From contig OX579635.1 of the NCBI GenBank assembly GCA_951230915.1, positions 6,138,001 to 6,202,000 on the forward strand: a stretch of DNA of 64,000 bases. The letters run 5' to 3'. Source of the stretch: Antitrichia curtipendula. Its lineage: Eukaryota > Streptophyta > Bryopsida > Hypnales > Leucodontaceae. Position numbers and translations under genes: made by a program. Each line of letters begins with the position of its first letter. Position 1 is the stretch's first letter. Below are positions 23,936 to 35,724 of this stretch, one piece after another. Under the pieces are notes generated by a model. The model was not told the origin of the DNA, did not search any database, and worked only from the letters and a program-made list of their open reading frames with translations.

Positions 23936-24572
23936 CCCCTAAATGCCCGAGTCACCCAAATCTGGTGTTTGCAAAACTTTGAAGTTAAATAAAACCTAAC
24001 CAAATTGCTATTTTTAGTAGTTTATGTTTTTGGAAAGTTCTTCTCGAAGTCTAGTTTTAGCATTAAAAATCCAATCTTGAAAATAAATGATAGTGATTTC
24101 TCTATTCAAGATTTTGTGCAAGGGTACCCATTGCAATCTTGACTTCCCAAAGTGTTGAGAGCTCTTGGAAATGAGCCTCAAATACACTAGATCTTGGAGA
24201 AAACATCACATTCAAAATTCATTTAAAAAAGTTATAGATTACATTTTAAGAAGCCATAAATTGATTGGGGTTATACATGTTAGGTCCTTTAACATCATAA
24301 TTTTTTGGTCACCAAATTTTTAGATTTGACTTGTGAAAAGAGGATTGAAAGATTTGTGCAATTTTAACACCTTCATGGTCAAATATTATAATCTTTCACT
24401 CCATAAGTGATATTGTTGTGTTTTCTTTTCCTATGAGATCTCTAACATGTCTAGTTTGAATTTATACGGTTACAATTAAAAAAAAATTGATACAATTTAT
24501 CAAAATGTTGGTATTTTGTTCAATTTAGAGCAAATTTCAAGCAGCTCGAAACAGGCCTTGGGCATTCAGGGG
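23936..24572. mobile_element. piggyBac-like MITE, copy 2
   Basis: This is a 637-bp unit flanked by TTAA (23932-23935 and 24573-24576), with ends CCCCTAAATGCCCGAG and the inverse of CCCCTGAATGCCCAAGG. It aligns along its length with 18045-18690 in the same orientation with scattered substitutions and small gaps, so the two copies descend from one element. Confidence 0.8.
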
Positions 24573-25050
24573 TTAACATGAATGAACATGTACTTAGTAG
24601 ATGCATGGCAGTTTTGGTCAATTCGTGGAGGCTTGGGACTGCTCCAGATTCGACAGAGGGTCGGTGTAGCTTCGGAATGAGGTCCGTCAAGCTTGCCTTG
24701 GTTGGTCGTCGTCGTCACTCCTTCGAGGGTTACGAGCGCGGGCGTTGAATGTCCACTGTCACAACACGGAAACCTAATTTCCGTATAGATAGAGTAGAAT
24801 AGATGGAATAGGTAGAAATTTTCAAACTTCTTTAGGTTAAGAAATGGTAGTTGTTTCCCGGAAGAGCTTACGTTTGGAATAAGCCTTCATCCGGAAACCA
24901 GTTTCCGATCCGGCCAGGTTAGGGTTTCCGGAAATGAACCGGAACGCCGCCACCTACGGACTAGGGATCCGGCCTACAAGGCTAGGGGACGCGCCTCGGG
25001 AACAGAACCCTAATTCGGTTCCAATCCGGGAACTGAAGGCGCTGTTTTGG

Positions 25051-25060
25051 CTATTTAAGG
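25051..25060 (+). promoter_or_regulatory. TATA box of LTR-like element 1
   Basis: CTATTTAAGG lies about 140 bp upstream of the gag-like start codon. The homologous position in element 2 reads CTACTTAAAGG on the minus strand (about 35415-35426), and the third relative has CTATAAAAG at 63458. Conservation of a TATA-like box at this place supports an LTR promoter. Confidence 0.6.
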
Positions 25061-25191
25061 ACCACCACCCGCCTTTCTCTCTTCATCTTTTGAGTTTTCA
25101 AACTCGTTCGCGCTTAGCTAGTTGAGAGAAAGTCTGGTGAGAGTGCGTTTACGGATAGCGAGAGGTGAGGCTAGTAGTTTCCGGGTTCCGA

Positions 25192-26940
25192 ATGGCGGAA
25201 AGTAGTAATCCGAGATCCGCGAGAGTGTCGGTCATCTGGGCGGAGGTGTATCAGTTCCGGAAGTTCGGGAACGGCTTGGCTTCCAGGGCGGATAAGTTCG
25301 CAACAGGGAAGTTCCGGAATCCACCCAACGCCAAGGAAGGCTATGCAATCGCGGACTGCATCAACAAGCGTCACCGGAGAGTATTGGAATTTATGATTCC
25401 GATACTCTATCCGGAAAAGCCAAGCCGGGGCACCGTAACAGTGGCCAACACGATTTTCGGAAGCCTGGAGGAGAGGGTGGTGCATTGGGGAAGAGTTATC
25501 GCGACGGTGGTCACCAAATTGGCGGATCACATCAGCAAGGCTAAGTACAGCCCGATCTGCCCCTACCTTTTCCACCTGTACCATCATGGAGATGTACTGA
25601 CGCCGGATGAGACTCTCATCTACGAAACCGGATGCGAAATCCTCAAGTACGGATTGATGGATGAAGTCCAGGAGGATGTCCCAGTTTCGGAAGAGGAAGA
25701 GGAGGAACTTGAGGAGGACCGGATCAGGCGGAGGGGAACCAAGCGGAAATCCATGGATCCGGGTTCAAGGGGGAAGCAGCCCGAGATGAATCCGGTGGAG
25801 CCGGACCAAGTTCCGGAAGAGAGAAGAAATTCCGGAAAGGAGTTCTTCGACGTGGGGGACCAGTGGATGGTACAGGCACGACTCCTACATGTGAGGACGA
25901 CCGCGTTCATCCAGGAGGTCGCGGATGAGCTGAAGGTTCTGCCCGAGGAGATTATCGATGAGATCCGACGAAGGCCGGATTTGGATACGATCCGCCTGAA
26001 AGACGAGGAGATCCGGAATCTGGAGAAGACCCGGGATGAATTCCAAGCCCGGACCAGTTGGACGGAAGGAGAGTGTTCCTTGGCGAGACGGAATGAGAAA
26101 GACGCCCTCGGCATGGTTCGGAGTTTGCAGTCGCTGGTCACCCAACCGGCGGATTTGGTTAACAAGGCGGCCCTTTACGACATGCAGCTGGTGACGGATG
26201 GACACATCACCGGATCGAAGGTGGTGATGATCCTGATGGACTTCCAGACGAGGATGGAGAGAGTCTTGAAGGAAATGCAGGCGTTGGTGGCTCGGGTGGA
26301 TCCGGAACAGGCGATGAACTTCTCATCGTTTCCGGATCTGTCAACCAATCCGTACCTTCAGACTCCGGTGAAACATGTGGGCGAGAGCTCCATTTGCTCG
26401 AAATCAGAAGGACTTGGGTCACTTCTTAGGCCACACGAAATTCCACAGGGATGGTTGGCGTAGCGGAGTCAGATCACCGCAAAGATTCCGGTCCAAGATA
26501 CTCCAACTCAGGTGGAAACACCAGTGGAAGCAGTAACCCCCGCACCAGTACATGGCGGAATTTCCGATTCCGTAAAACAGACACAGTCGATGGTGGATAA
26601 CAACCTCATCAGACGGATGGGGTTGGTGGCCAATCCGGCCCGGATAAGTCCCCAGGATTTTGTGCATATGCGCGAGACGGATGCACCAGAAGGAGAAGCA
26701 CCAAAGGGGAAAGAAGCTCCCATCGACCTGGACGAGATGGAGGATGTAAACGAGATCGTGGATTCGGACAAGGACGACTACGAATCCGGATCCATGACGG
26801 AAACAGATGAAGATCTTCCGCCCCCTCCCATGAAGATTCAGACTCGCGCGGCTCTCCGGTCGACTCCTGTCAAGGCCAACCTGAAGGAAGTTACGAATCA
26901 AGGCGGAAGTAGTTCAAAGAAGACGCGCCGCGGAAAGTAG
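25192..26940 (+). pseudogene. gag-like protein of LTR-like element 1
   Basis: The start is MAESSNPR, shared with element 2; an in-frame ATG nine codons upstream is not conserved. One frame runs to TAG at 26938-26940, interrupted only by TAG at 26461-26463. The first part (VYQFRKFG, PPNAKEGYAIADCIN, LEFMIPILYPEKPS, ICPYLFHLYHHGDVLTPDE) resembles in layout the putative plant transposon domain found in plant LTR elements; this is inference. Then come an acidic stretch (SEEEEEELEED), a basic patch (RRRGTKRK), a likely coiled coil with LKDEEIRNLEKTRDEF, and an acidic C-terminus ending GGSSSKKTRRGK. No zinc knuckle, protease or polymerase is visible. It lacks 69 codons present in element 2 after VSVI, removed in frame. 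Confidence 0.65.
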
Positions 26941-28030
26941 ATAGGACGGATAGTTAGGATTTTTAGCTTTTAGTTTCCGGAACGGAATTTTCCGTAAGTG
27001 TGGGCCCGTTTCCGGATTATTAGGGATAGTTTTCGGTGCCGGGTATCTCGGCTTCTTTTGTAGTTGGTTAGCTTGATTTTCGGTCCTCTTTTTCCCTTTT
27101 TGTTTTGGTTTTAAATGGTGGACAGGTCTGTTGCCCATTCATTCCTCCTTATGCAATTTGAAGTTTCATTTCAATTTCCTCATTTCAAATCTGAGACACC
27201 GAGTATACTTTCCATGTGTTTAAGTATTTTTGGAGGACTTGGGTGGTGTGTGTGTGTGTTTTCTTGGAGAGTTGTGAGGGACTAGGAAGGAGGAATCCGG
27301 ATCCCATAATTGTTTGGAGTGAGACAATAAGGGAGAATCTGTGGCGAAGTTAGGACGGATCTGTGGGACTTGTGCATTTAGAATCTTTAAAATACTGGAA
27401 CGGTAATCCGATTGGACTGTTGAGGGTGAGGTTCCGGAACCACTTCTGGTTCCGTGCGGAGTTAAGCAGCCGCCAAGGGGAAAACCCCTACTTACCGGAA
27501 GATCTGCCAACTGCAGTGTCACCTACTATCTCATAGAATTTCTCTTGTGTTAAATCCGGATAGTTATGTATCTGTCGTTGTAGTGGAGAGGAGAGACCGG
27601 ATTCTATGTTATCTGCTTTCTGGATAGGCCATCCGGAAAGTCGTGAGGAGACGGAAACCAACATTTAGATCTGTTGAGTGTCTTAGGTTGTTTTGTAGGT
27701 GTTAGATTGTGTAACTGATAAGTGGTGGAGTCCCTGCCCCTTCAAAGAGTAAAAGCGGACCCCCTGAAGGTAAAACAGGGGTATTACAAACCGAAGAGTT
27801 ACTGTATCCGGATTCCGGAAAAGGACGGATCCGGATTAGAAACCGGAAAGAAGTAAAGTTCCGGAAGAGGGAAAGAGAGGTTTTAGGTTCCCTTGGGGTG
27901 TTTTAGAGATAATCCGATTAAATCCAAATTCATAGCAACATAGTAGAGTCCCTGGGACGATTTTCCGTGTCATCTAACCACAATTGTGTGTTAAAGGTGC
28001 TTACCCCTAGATTACGCGTACGACATCCAC

Positions 28031-28434
28031 TTTCTTGTGTTTGCTCTCGTCTCGCACTGCCGCGCGCCTTCCATTGTGTTTTGTTTTGTTTTGCAATTTG
28101 CAATTTGCTCCGCGTCTTGGGCAACTTGTGCGCTCATCCGCTCAACGCTGTGTGAAAGAGTGTGTACCCCTGCCGATTGTCAGTGAAGCTGCGCACTAGG
28201 TACGTTTTTCGTTTGCGGTGCTCTATTGTATTTTTGTTTTCCCTTGTTTTTTCATTTGTATTTTTGTGCTCTGTTGTGTTTTGTATCTTGATTCTTTCGT
28301 TGTATAGCTTTACTTTGGTGCAGTCTTTGGGTTTATTCAAAGCCAGATAGAATGTATAGTTAGCTAATTAGGTTTCTCCTACAATTTCAGCGACTTCCAA
28401 CTTCGTGGAGCCTACGTGGAGCCTTTCTCCTTGT
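28031..28434. other. spacer between the two LTR-like insertions
   Basis: About 400 bp of host DNA separate the two insertions. It holds CT-rich and TTTTG-rich leader-like sequence and a possible donor AG|GTACGT near 28198. No frame longer than about 65 codons. Removing both insertions joins 24756 to 28031 and 28434 (one GGTCG kept) to 35725, so this is part of one original locus. Confidence 0.6.
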
Positions 28435-31400
28435 GGTCGTGTCGTACGCGTAATCTAGGTGTAAGCACCTTTAACACACAATTGTGGTTAGATGACACGG
28501 AAAATCGTCCCAAAGACTCTACTATGTTGTTATGAATTTGGTTTTGTCCGGATTATCTCTAAAACACCCTAAGAGAACCCAAAATCTCTCTTTCCCTCTT
28601 CCGGAACTTACTTCTTTCTGGATACTAATCCGGATTCATCCTCTTCCGGAATCCGGATACAATTACTCTTCGGTTTGTTATACCCCTGTTTTACCTTCAG
28701 GGGGTCCGCTTTTACTCTTTGAAGGGGCAGGGACTCCACCACTTATCGACCACACATTCTAACTTCTACAAAACAACCCAAGACACTCGACAGATCTAAA
28801 TGTTGCAACGAAGTAGGTTTCCGTCTCCTCACGACTTTCCGGATGGCCTATCCAGAAAGCAGGTCACGTAGAATCCGGTCTCTCCTCTCTACTACAACGA
28901 CAGATACACAACTATCCGGATTTAACACAAGAGAGAACCTTCGGAGAAATAGTCTAATACTGTAGTTGGCAGATCTTCCGGTAAGTGGGGGTTTCTTCCC
29001 CTTGGCAGCCGCTTAACTCTGCACGGAACTACTCTTAATTCCGGAACCTCACCCTATCCACTCCAATCGGATTACTGTAGTAGTTTAAAGAATCTAAATG
29101 CACAAGTCCTACAGATCCGACACAACTCCTCAAAAAAAAATCCTCCCCTATTGTCTAAATCCAAACAATCATAAATTCGGATTCCTCCTTCTCGATTTCC
29201 TCTCACACTTTGCAAACATGCAAACACAAATTCCAAACTCTTGTACAACACTTAGAGCGTGAAAAGGTCCACTTGGTGGCTCAAATTAAAGTAAGGAAAA
29301 TGAAATGAAGAATTTGAAAGCACTCAAGGTTGGAATGCATGGGCAACAGACCTGCCCACCATTTAAAACTAACACAAAAAGGTGAAAAAGGGAAAAAGGG
29401 GCCAAAAATCCCGGTGACCAATCGCTGACGCTTCCGAGATACCCGACGCGCCAAAATTATCCCTAAAAATCCGGAAACGGGCCCACACTTACGGAAAATC
29501 CGTTCCGGAAACTAAAAATTCAAAATCCTAACTATCCGTCCTATCTACTTCCCGCGGTGCGTCTTCTTCGAACTGCTTCCGCCTTGATTCGCAGCTTCCT
29601 TCAGATTGGTCTTGACAGGAGTCGATCGAAGCGCCGCGCGGGTCTGAATCTTCCTGGGAGGGGGCGGAAGGTCTTCATCTGTTTTCGTCATGGATCCAGA
29701 TTCGAAGTCGTCCTTGTCCGAATCCACAATCTTGTTCACATCCTCCAACTCGTCCAGGTCTATGGGAGTTTCTTTCTCTCTCGGTGCCTCTCCTTCTGGT
29801 GCATCCGTCTCCCGCATATGCACAAAATCTTGGGGGCTTGTCCGGGCCGGATTGGCCACCGCCCCCATCCGCTTGATGAGGTTGTTATCCACCATCAACT
29901 GTGTCGGATTTACAGAATCGGAAGTTCCGCCCTGTACTGGTGCAGGGGTTCCCGCTTGAACTGGTGTTTCCGCCTGAGCCAGAGTACTCTGTTGCTGGGC
30001 CGGAACCTACGTGGCGATCTGACTCCGCTACGCCAACCACCCCTGGGGAATCTCATGTGGCTTTAGCAGTGATCCTAGTCTTTCCGGCTTTGAATGGATA
30101 GAGCTCTCGCCCAAATGCTTCACCAGAGTCTGAAGATACGGATTGGTCGACAGATCCGGAAACGACGAGAAATTCATCGCCTATTCCGGATCCACCCGAG
30201 CCACCAACGCCTGCATCTCTTTCAAGACCCTCTCCATCCTCGTCTGGAAGTCCATCAGGATCATCACCACCTTTGATCCGGTGATGTGCCCATCCGTCAC
30301 TAGCTGTACGTTGTAGAGGGCCGCCTTGTTCACCAAATCCGCCGGTTGGATGACGAGAGACTGTAGGTTGCGGACCATGTTGAGGGCGTCCTTCTCGTTT
30401 CGTCTCACCAAGGAACACTCCCCTTCCGCCCAACTGGTCCGAGCTTGGAACTCGTCCCGGGTCTTCTCCAGATTCCGGATCTCCTTGTCCTTTAGGCGGA
30501 TCGTATCCGAATCCGGCCTTCGTCGGATCTCATCAATAATTTTCCTCGGGCGGAACCTTCAGCTCGTCTGCAACCTCCTGAATGAACGCGGTCGTCCTTA
30601 CATGTAAGAGTCGCGCCTGTACCATCCACTGGTCTCCGACGTCGAAGAACTCCTTGCCGGAAGTTCTTCTCTCCTCCGGAACTTGGCTTGGCTCCACCGG
30701 ATCCACCTCGGACTGCTTCCCCCTCGAACCCGGATCCATGGATTTCCTCTTGGTTCCTTTCCGTCTGATCCGGTCCCCCTCGAGTTCCTCCTCTTCTTCT
30801 TCCGAAATTGGAGCATCCTCCTGGACCTCATCCATCAATTTGTACTTCAGGATTTCACATCCTGTTTTGTAGATGAAGGTCTTGTCCGGCGTCAGTACAT
30901 CTCCGTGATGGTACAGGTGGAACAAGTAGGGGCAGATTGGGCTGTACTTGGCCTTGGTGACGTGGTCCGCCAATTTGGTGACCATCGTTGCGATAACCCT
31001 CCCCGAATGCACCGCTCTTCCCTCCATGCTCCCAAAGATCGTGTTGGTGTGAGCTCCCAATTTGTCACTTGGGACTTGTAGAATTATTTTTTTGGAAATT
31101 TGCAATTTTAAGTTAAGAAAAATATACAAAAAGCCATAAAAAGAGTGTAGAACCAAAATAGGGTTGTAACATACCCATTATAGTATTTGGTCTAGATTTG
31201 TGTTTAGACTTAGAATCCCACCAAACCGGGCCCAAAAATAGGTAGAAAGAACGAAACGGTTGGATTTGTAGGATTCAAGTCACATAGGCCCAAAAGGGCT
31301 AAATCCCACCATGAATGTGGCAATTCATGGCTAAGTCGGTCCGAGGGATCCACAACGAGGCCACTAGGTCGGGTCCTAGAGTTAGGTTTAGAATTCCCCA

Positions 31401-32315
31401 AACCCCGATTGTTAGCATGCAGGAGCCACTAATGCAAGACCGGGCCCGTGGAGGAATCTATAGCCCAAGGATGGTGTCCTAGGGTAAATCCCATGCCAGG
31501 AGTCTAACGACGAAATCGATTCGCCAAGATTCCTCTATCTGCAAAAGATTCCCGCACCGTCGCTAATTCAAGGAGATGGCCAATTCATCTCCACTGACCA
31601 ATTGTGCCAGGTAAGGAAACGCACCTGCACATCTTTCATGTGACCCCATGAGAGGTCCTGAGAAAAACCCCGTCATCTTCCGACTTGCAGAAGAACCTTT
31701 TGCGGAAGGTCAACCTTGGTAACCTCCAACGGGAATTTCATGGAAATTACCCAAATTGCCAGAAAATCTCACTAAAAATTAGACTAGCTTGTTTTATGTT
31801 AATAATGCGCTGCGTGAAGTTTCGCGACATTCCGATAGCAGCAAGTACCCGAACCGACGAGATTCCTCGAGAATTAATCACGTGACGAGGTCCCCGCCAT
31901 GTTGACCGGCATTCCGGGACCATACGACGGCGGAACAAAGTCAACCAAGAGTCTTTTCCGACTCCCTCACACCTACCGGAGATCCTAAGCTATTTACATT
32001 TCTCCAAATAGGAGACCTCCAATATCTAGGATTTTACCACGGTTTAGTTTTTGAAACTAAATTAGCCTATGATGGTTTTTTGTCCTTGGTACAAGGGGGA
32101 AGGGTGGTCTTGGACTAAAGACGGCGATCTGGAGCCAATGGCGCAATCCGTTTGACGATTGGAGTAAATCTCCAAAAGTTAGGAGGTTGGTCCAGCATAG
32201 ATAGGTAAAAGTAGTTTTTTAGGGATTAGGATGAAAATCTTTGAAGATGAGGATGAAAATCCAAGTTGATAAGGTTACTTTAGAGTTCTTGAGGGGAAGG
32301 TGGGGCCTTGGAAAC

Positions 32316-32325
32316 CTATTTAAGG
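32316..32325 (+). promoter_or_regulatory. TATA box in the nested element
   Basis: CTATTTAAGG is identical to the box of LTR-like element 1, about 1.27 kb from the left end. It is followed by a T- and CT-rich leader as is common in LTR R regions. Confidence 0.5.
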
Positions 32326-32782
32326 TCCCCATTTTTTTTCTCTTGAACACCCCAAAATCTTGTTTTGGGTCCGTGGGTTCAACTTATGTTGGGATTTTTG
32401 GCGTTTTAGCCAAGAAACCTCTATGGTGTTTTTGGAGCACTTTTTGCTCCTATTGTTGTTATATCTCGAGCTTTGAAGGTCCTTGAGGGTCCTTCTACCT
32501 TACTTTGTACACACTTTGTGTGTGTTTGTGTATACTCTTGTTGTTATTCGGAAGTCTTTCTATCTTTGGTGTATCCTTGTGAACTAACTTGTTTGTTGAG
32601 AGTCTTTTGTCATTGTACTAACCCTAGAGCAACCCCCCACCGTACCTTGGCGATGCCGCTTTGGGGGGCCTTTAGTCTTTGAGTGTTGCCTTATTACTAA
32701 CTCCCTTGTGATTACTTGAGTTCTAATCGTGTTGTGGGTACTATTTAGAAACTAACCTTGTCCTTCTTTTATCGGCATTGTA

Positions 32783-32990
32783 GTGGTCCCCCTCCGGGAC
32801 GGCAAAGCTTTGACTTTGTGGAGTGTTTTCTTTAAGTGTTTTTTGTCCACCCTCTTCTAACTTCTCTCTTGTTAAGTGGACCCCCCTTCGGGACGGCGAA
32901 GCTTTGACCTTGTTATGTGTTTTCCTACCTTCTTCTAAAGTCTCCCTCGTTGGGTGGACCCCCCTTTGGGACAGCGGAGTTTTGAACCTA
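32783..32990 (+). repeat. three-copy repeat inside the nested element
   Basis: Three units of about 80-100 bp each contain GGACCCCCCTTCGGGACGGC or a variant, followed by GAAGCTTTGA and a CCTTCTTCTAA-type stretch. Units are diverged, so the amplification is old. A shorter relative, GGCGAAGCTTTAA, occurs near 33035. Confidence 0.75.
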
Positions 32991-34149
32991 TGTGTTAGAA
33001 ATTGTCATAGAATTTAGAGTGTCATCAAAAATACGGCGAAGCTTTAAATCCCCTTGCTTTTGATCATTTCAACGTAGTTAGGCCTTTTTGCCTTATTTGG
33101 GTCAAATTGTTATTGTAATATTAGTCTTTCTTTAGGGCCGAGACCAAGGGTGTGGTCAGACCGCTAAGAAAAAGGTTTAGTACAAATTGAAGTTTAGAAT
33201 CTCAGAGCAGAGGTCAAGAGCTTTCCAAAAACATAAAGTACAAAGAAAACCGAGTTGAATTGAGAGAGATATAAGCGGATGAAGTTTCAATCACTAATTA
33301 GTACTCAAAACTTCATCCATGCATAACTTTTGCTAGGGAAGTCCGATTTGCAAGTTCCACATCAACTTAGAAAGCTAGTTTTAGCCTCTACAAGAAAAAC
33401 ATATTGAAAGTCTAAAAATAGTAAGCTGTCAAAAGTCAGACCGAGAGCTAAGGCATTTTGATAGGGAGATTAGAAAATAGACCAAGGGTGAAAGGGAGGA
33501 AAAGGAAAGAAAGGGAAGGGAGAGAATAGAAGTGACATCTCTACGCGCACACCTGCAAAAGAAGCACCTCCAATTCTCTCACCACCACAGAAACGACAAA
33601 ACAAGAATGGAAGGAGATTAGGAAGGAGTTGAAATAGGCGGAAGAAGGAGAGAGACGATCAATAGTGGCCTAGGCTAGAGTGGTAGGAAAATCTCAAAAG
33701 TCCCTCACGGCCATTAGAAGGAGGATTAGGATGACGGAATGACAAACGTAAGAAGGTAGTTAGCCTTTCAATTATTAGCGTCATAGGCGTAAGACCATAT
33801 TAAAAGTTTAGGTAGAATAGTGTTAGTGTAGAAAGAGAGAAAGGGAAAGAAAAAAAGAGAGAAGGGAAGGAGAAGGAAGGAGGAAGGGAAGTAGAAAGGT
33901 TTAGATCACACGGGTTCTACAATTTTTATAACATAAGCGGGTAAACTTGGGGAAAAATTTCCACGACCCAAGGACCACCATGGAGTATGGAAATGGGCGC
34001 GCGGATGCGGACGAGCGCATTTCCGACACCGGTAGTGACGAGGTAAGTCCTTGAATCAAAACTTGGTGTTTCTCCTTATTAGCATTGATTTTTTTTCCTT
34101 AATTAGCCTGTTCAAGTGAATAGTGACCCAGGATAAGTCAAGATAAAAA

Positions 34150-34390
34150 TTTAGAGTTAAAAGTAGCAGTACAAATTTAGAGTTAAATTTATGTGTAAAC
34201 ATTTAGAGTTAAGTTTAGGAATAAAAATCTAAGAGTTAAATTTAGGAGTAAACATTTAGAGTTAAATTTAGGAATAAAAATCTAGAGTTAAATATTAGAA
34301 GTAAAAATTTGGAGTTAAATTTAGGGGTAAAAATCCAGAGTTAAATTTAGGAGTAAAAATCTAGAGTTATATTTAGAAGTTGGGAATTAG
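34150..34390. repeat. tandem TTAGAGTTAAA repeat
   Basis: About seven to eight degenerate copies of a roughly 30-bp unit, AGAGTTAAATTTAGGAGTAA with AAATCT, lie inside the nested element. No coding sense. Confidence 0.8.
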
Positions 34391-35724
34391 AGGAAAAAAT
34401 TAAGCTTAGGGTTAGCCATAGGATTCAAACTTCTGAGAGAAGTGTCAAACCTCCAAAAATAGTCTTCAACACTCATGAAAGGAACGTAAAGGTTCCCCGC
34501 TCACATAGTTAGGGACATTAGAAATGACGCCAACTACCCAGCCAACCCTATACATAGGATAGACAGTTAGGGAGTTAGGAATTACCAATCACCTATGCTC
34601 ATCACAGTCAGCTTGTTAGTTATCCATGCAATTCTAGTAGTATTCGCTGCCATCCACGACACTCAGAAAACGTTAGCATAAAAAGATCCATTGCTTGGAA
34701 GGCATAGTGGACCGTGCTCACAACACCCCATATATTTAAAAGGTGGATAAAGGCATAAAACCTGGTCGGTGTTTGCCCGATTACCAAGGGTGGGTAATCT
34801 TGCGCCCACAGTTGGCCACTGTCACGGTGACCCGGCTTGGCTTTTCCGGATAGAGTATTGGAATCATAAATTCCAATACCCGCCGGTATCGTTCGTTGAT
34901 GCAATCTGCGATCGCATAGCCTTCTTTGGCGTTAGGCGGATTCCGGAATTTTCCTGTTGCGAACTTATCCGCCCTTGAAGCCAGACCGTCCCCGAACTTC
35001 CGGAATTGATACACCTCCGCCCAGACGTCTTCTGTCCATCCCTTCCTCTGCCCTCTCACAGTTAGTTCGTACTGATTTGCCGTTCCGTCAATCAGCTCCT
35101 GAATCAGCTCATCTCTCTTCAGATTCCAAGGTCTCTCTATCAGCCCCACACATCCCATCCGTCAGAGATCCTCTTCTAACTCCTTTCGGACCTCCGGGTC
35201 ATTTGGTATCGTCGGACAGACCATGCGGGCGATGACCGACACTCTTGCGACTCGCGGATTACTACTTTCCGCCATTTGGAATCCGTAAACTACTTTCTAA
35301 CCTGGCCTCACCTCTTTCTATCCGTAAACGCACTCTCACCAGACTTTCTCTCAACTAGCTATGCGCAAAGGAGTTTGAAAAACTCAAAAGTGAAGAGAGA
35401 AAGTCGGGTGGTGGCCTTTAAGTAGCCAAAACAACGCCGCCAGTTACCGGATTGGAACCGAATTAGGGTTCTGTTCCCGAGGCGCGTCCCCTAGCCTCGT
35501 AGGCCGGATCCCAAGTTTGTAGGTGGCGGCGTTCCAGTCCATTTCCGGAAACTCTAACCTGACCAGATCAGAAACTAGTTTCCGGATGAAGGCTTATTGC
35601 AAACGTAAGCTCTTCCGGAAGATAACTACCATTCTTTAAACAAAAAGTTTGAAAATTTCTCTATCTATTCCTTCTATTCTACCCTATCAATACGGAAATT
35701 AGGTTTCCGTGTTGTGACAGGTCG

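Larger units (their letters stand above)
24757..28025 (+). mobile_element. ORF-bearing LTR-like element 1
   Basis: This is a 3269-bp unit with ends TGTCACAACACGG and GTACGACA, so TGTC...GACA, flanked by the exact 5-bp duplication TCCAC (24752-24756 and 28026-28030). TG...CA ends with a 5-bp duplication are typical of LTRs. The first few hundred bp do not recur at the 3' end, so it is not a full element with two LTRs; a solo LTR is the simplest reading. It holds a TATA box about 295 bp in and a gag-like frame. It aligns with element 2 end to end, apart from a 207-bp in-frame deletion here. TCCGGA-type motifs are frequent throughout. Confidence 0.8.
31048..34810 (+). mobile_element. nested 3.76-kb LTR-like element (probable solo LTR)
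   Basis: Ends TGTGAGC and GCCCACA are flanked by the exact 5-bp duplication GTTGG (31043-31047 and 34811-34815). Element 1 shows the uninterrupted site, confirming the boundaries. There are no terminal direct repeats and no coding capacity. It carries a TATA box at 32316, a 3-copy repeat at 32783-32990, purine-rich stretches near 33490 and 33850 and a tandem array at 34150-34390. The simplest reading is a long solo LTR of another family. The plus orientation is inferred from the TATA box. Confidence 0.75.
29545..35275 (-). pseudogene. gag-like protein of LTR-like element 2, disrupted
   Basis: The start MAESSNPR is at 35275. The N-terminal part absent from element 1 is present (MGCVGLIERPWNLKRDELI, TVRGQRKGWTEDVW). 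The frame is broken by TGA at 35162-35164, the nested insertion at 31048-34810, a one-base insertion near 30537, TAG at 30181-30183 where element 1 has CAG, and the same TAG after QGWLA that element 1 has at 26461. The acidic C-terminal part (VDNNLIKRMG to KKTHRGK) is still open at 29545-29898. No enzyme motif is seen. The product is inferred to be a structural gag-like protein. Confidence 0.65.
28440..35719 (-). mobile_element. ORF-bearing LTR-like element 2, with nested insertion
   Basis: On the minus strand the unit starts TGTCACAACACGG and ends GTACGACA, the same ends as element 1, and is flanked by the exact duplication GGTCG (28435-28439 and 35720-35724). Without the nested element and one of its duplications it is about 3512 bp. 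Its own target duplication differs from that of element 1, so it is an independent insertion, in opposite orientation about 410 bp away. Like element 1 it has no terminal direct repeats and carries the gag-like frame. Confidence 0.8.

Noticed and set aside
25171..26422. Minus-strand frames opposite the gag-like gene (25171-25587, 25620-26165, 26207-26422)
   Set aside because: Ser/Pro/Arg-rich shadows of the acidic gag-like frame.
24757..35719. One giant foldback transposon with ~3.3-kb inverted arms
   Set aside because: The ends match as inverted repeats, but each arm has its own exact 5-bp duplication (TCCAC and GGTCG) and the outer flanks do not match, so these are two separate insertions.
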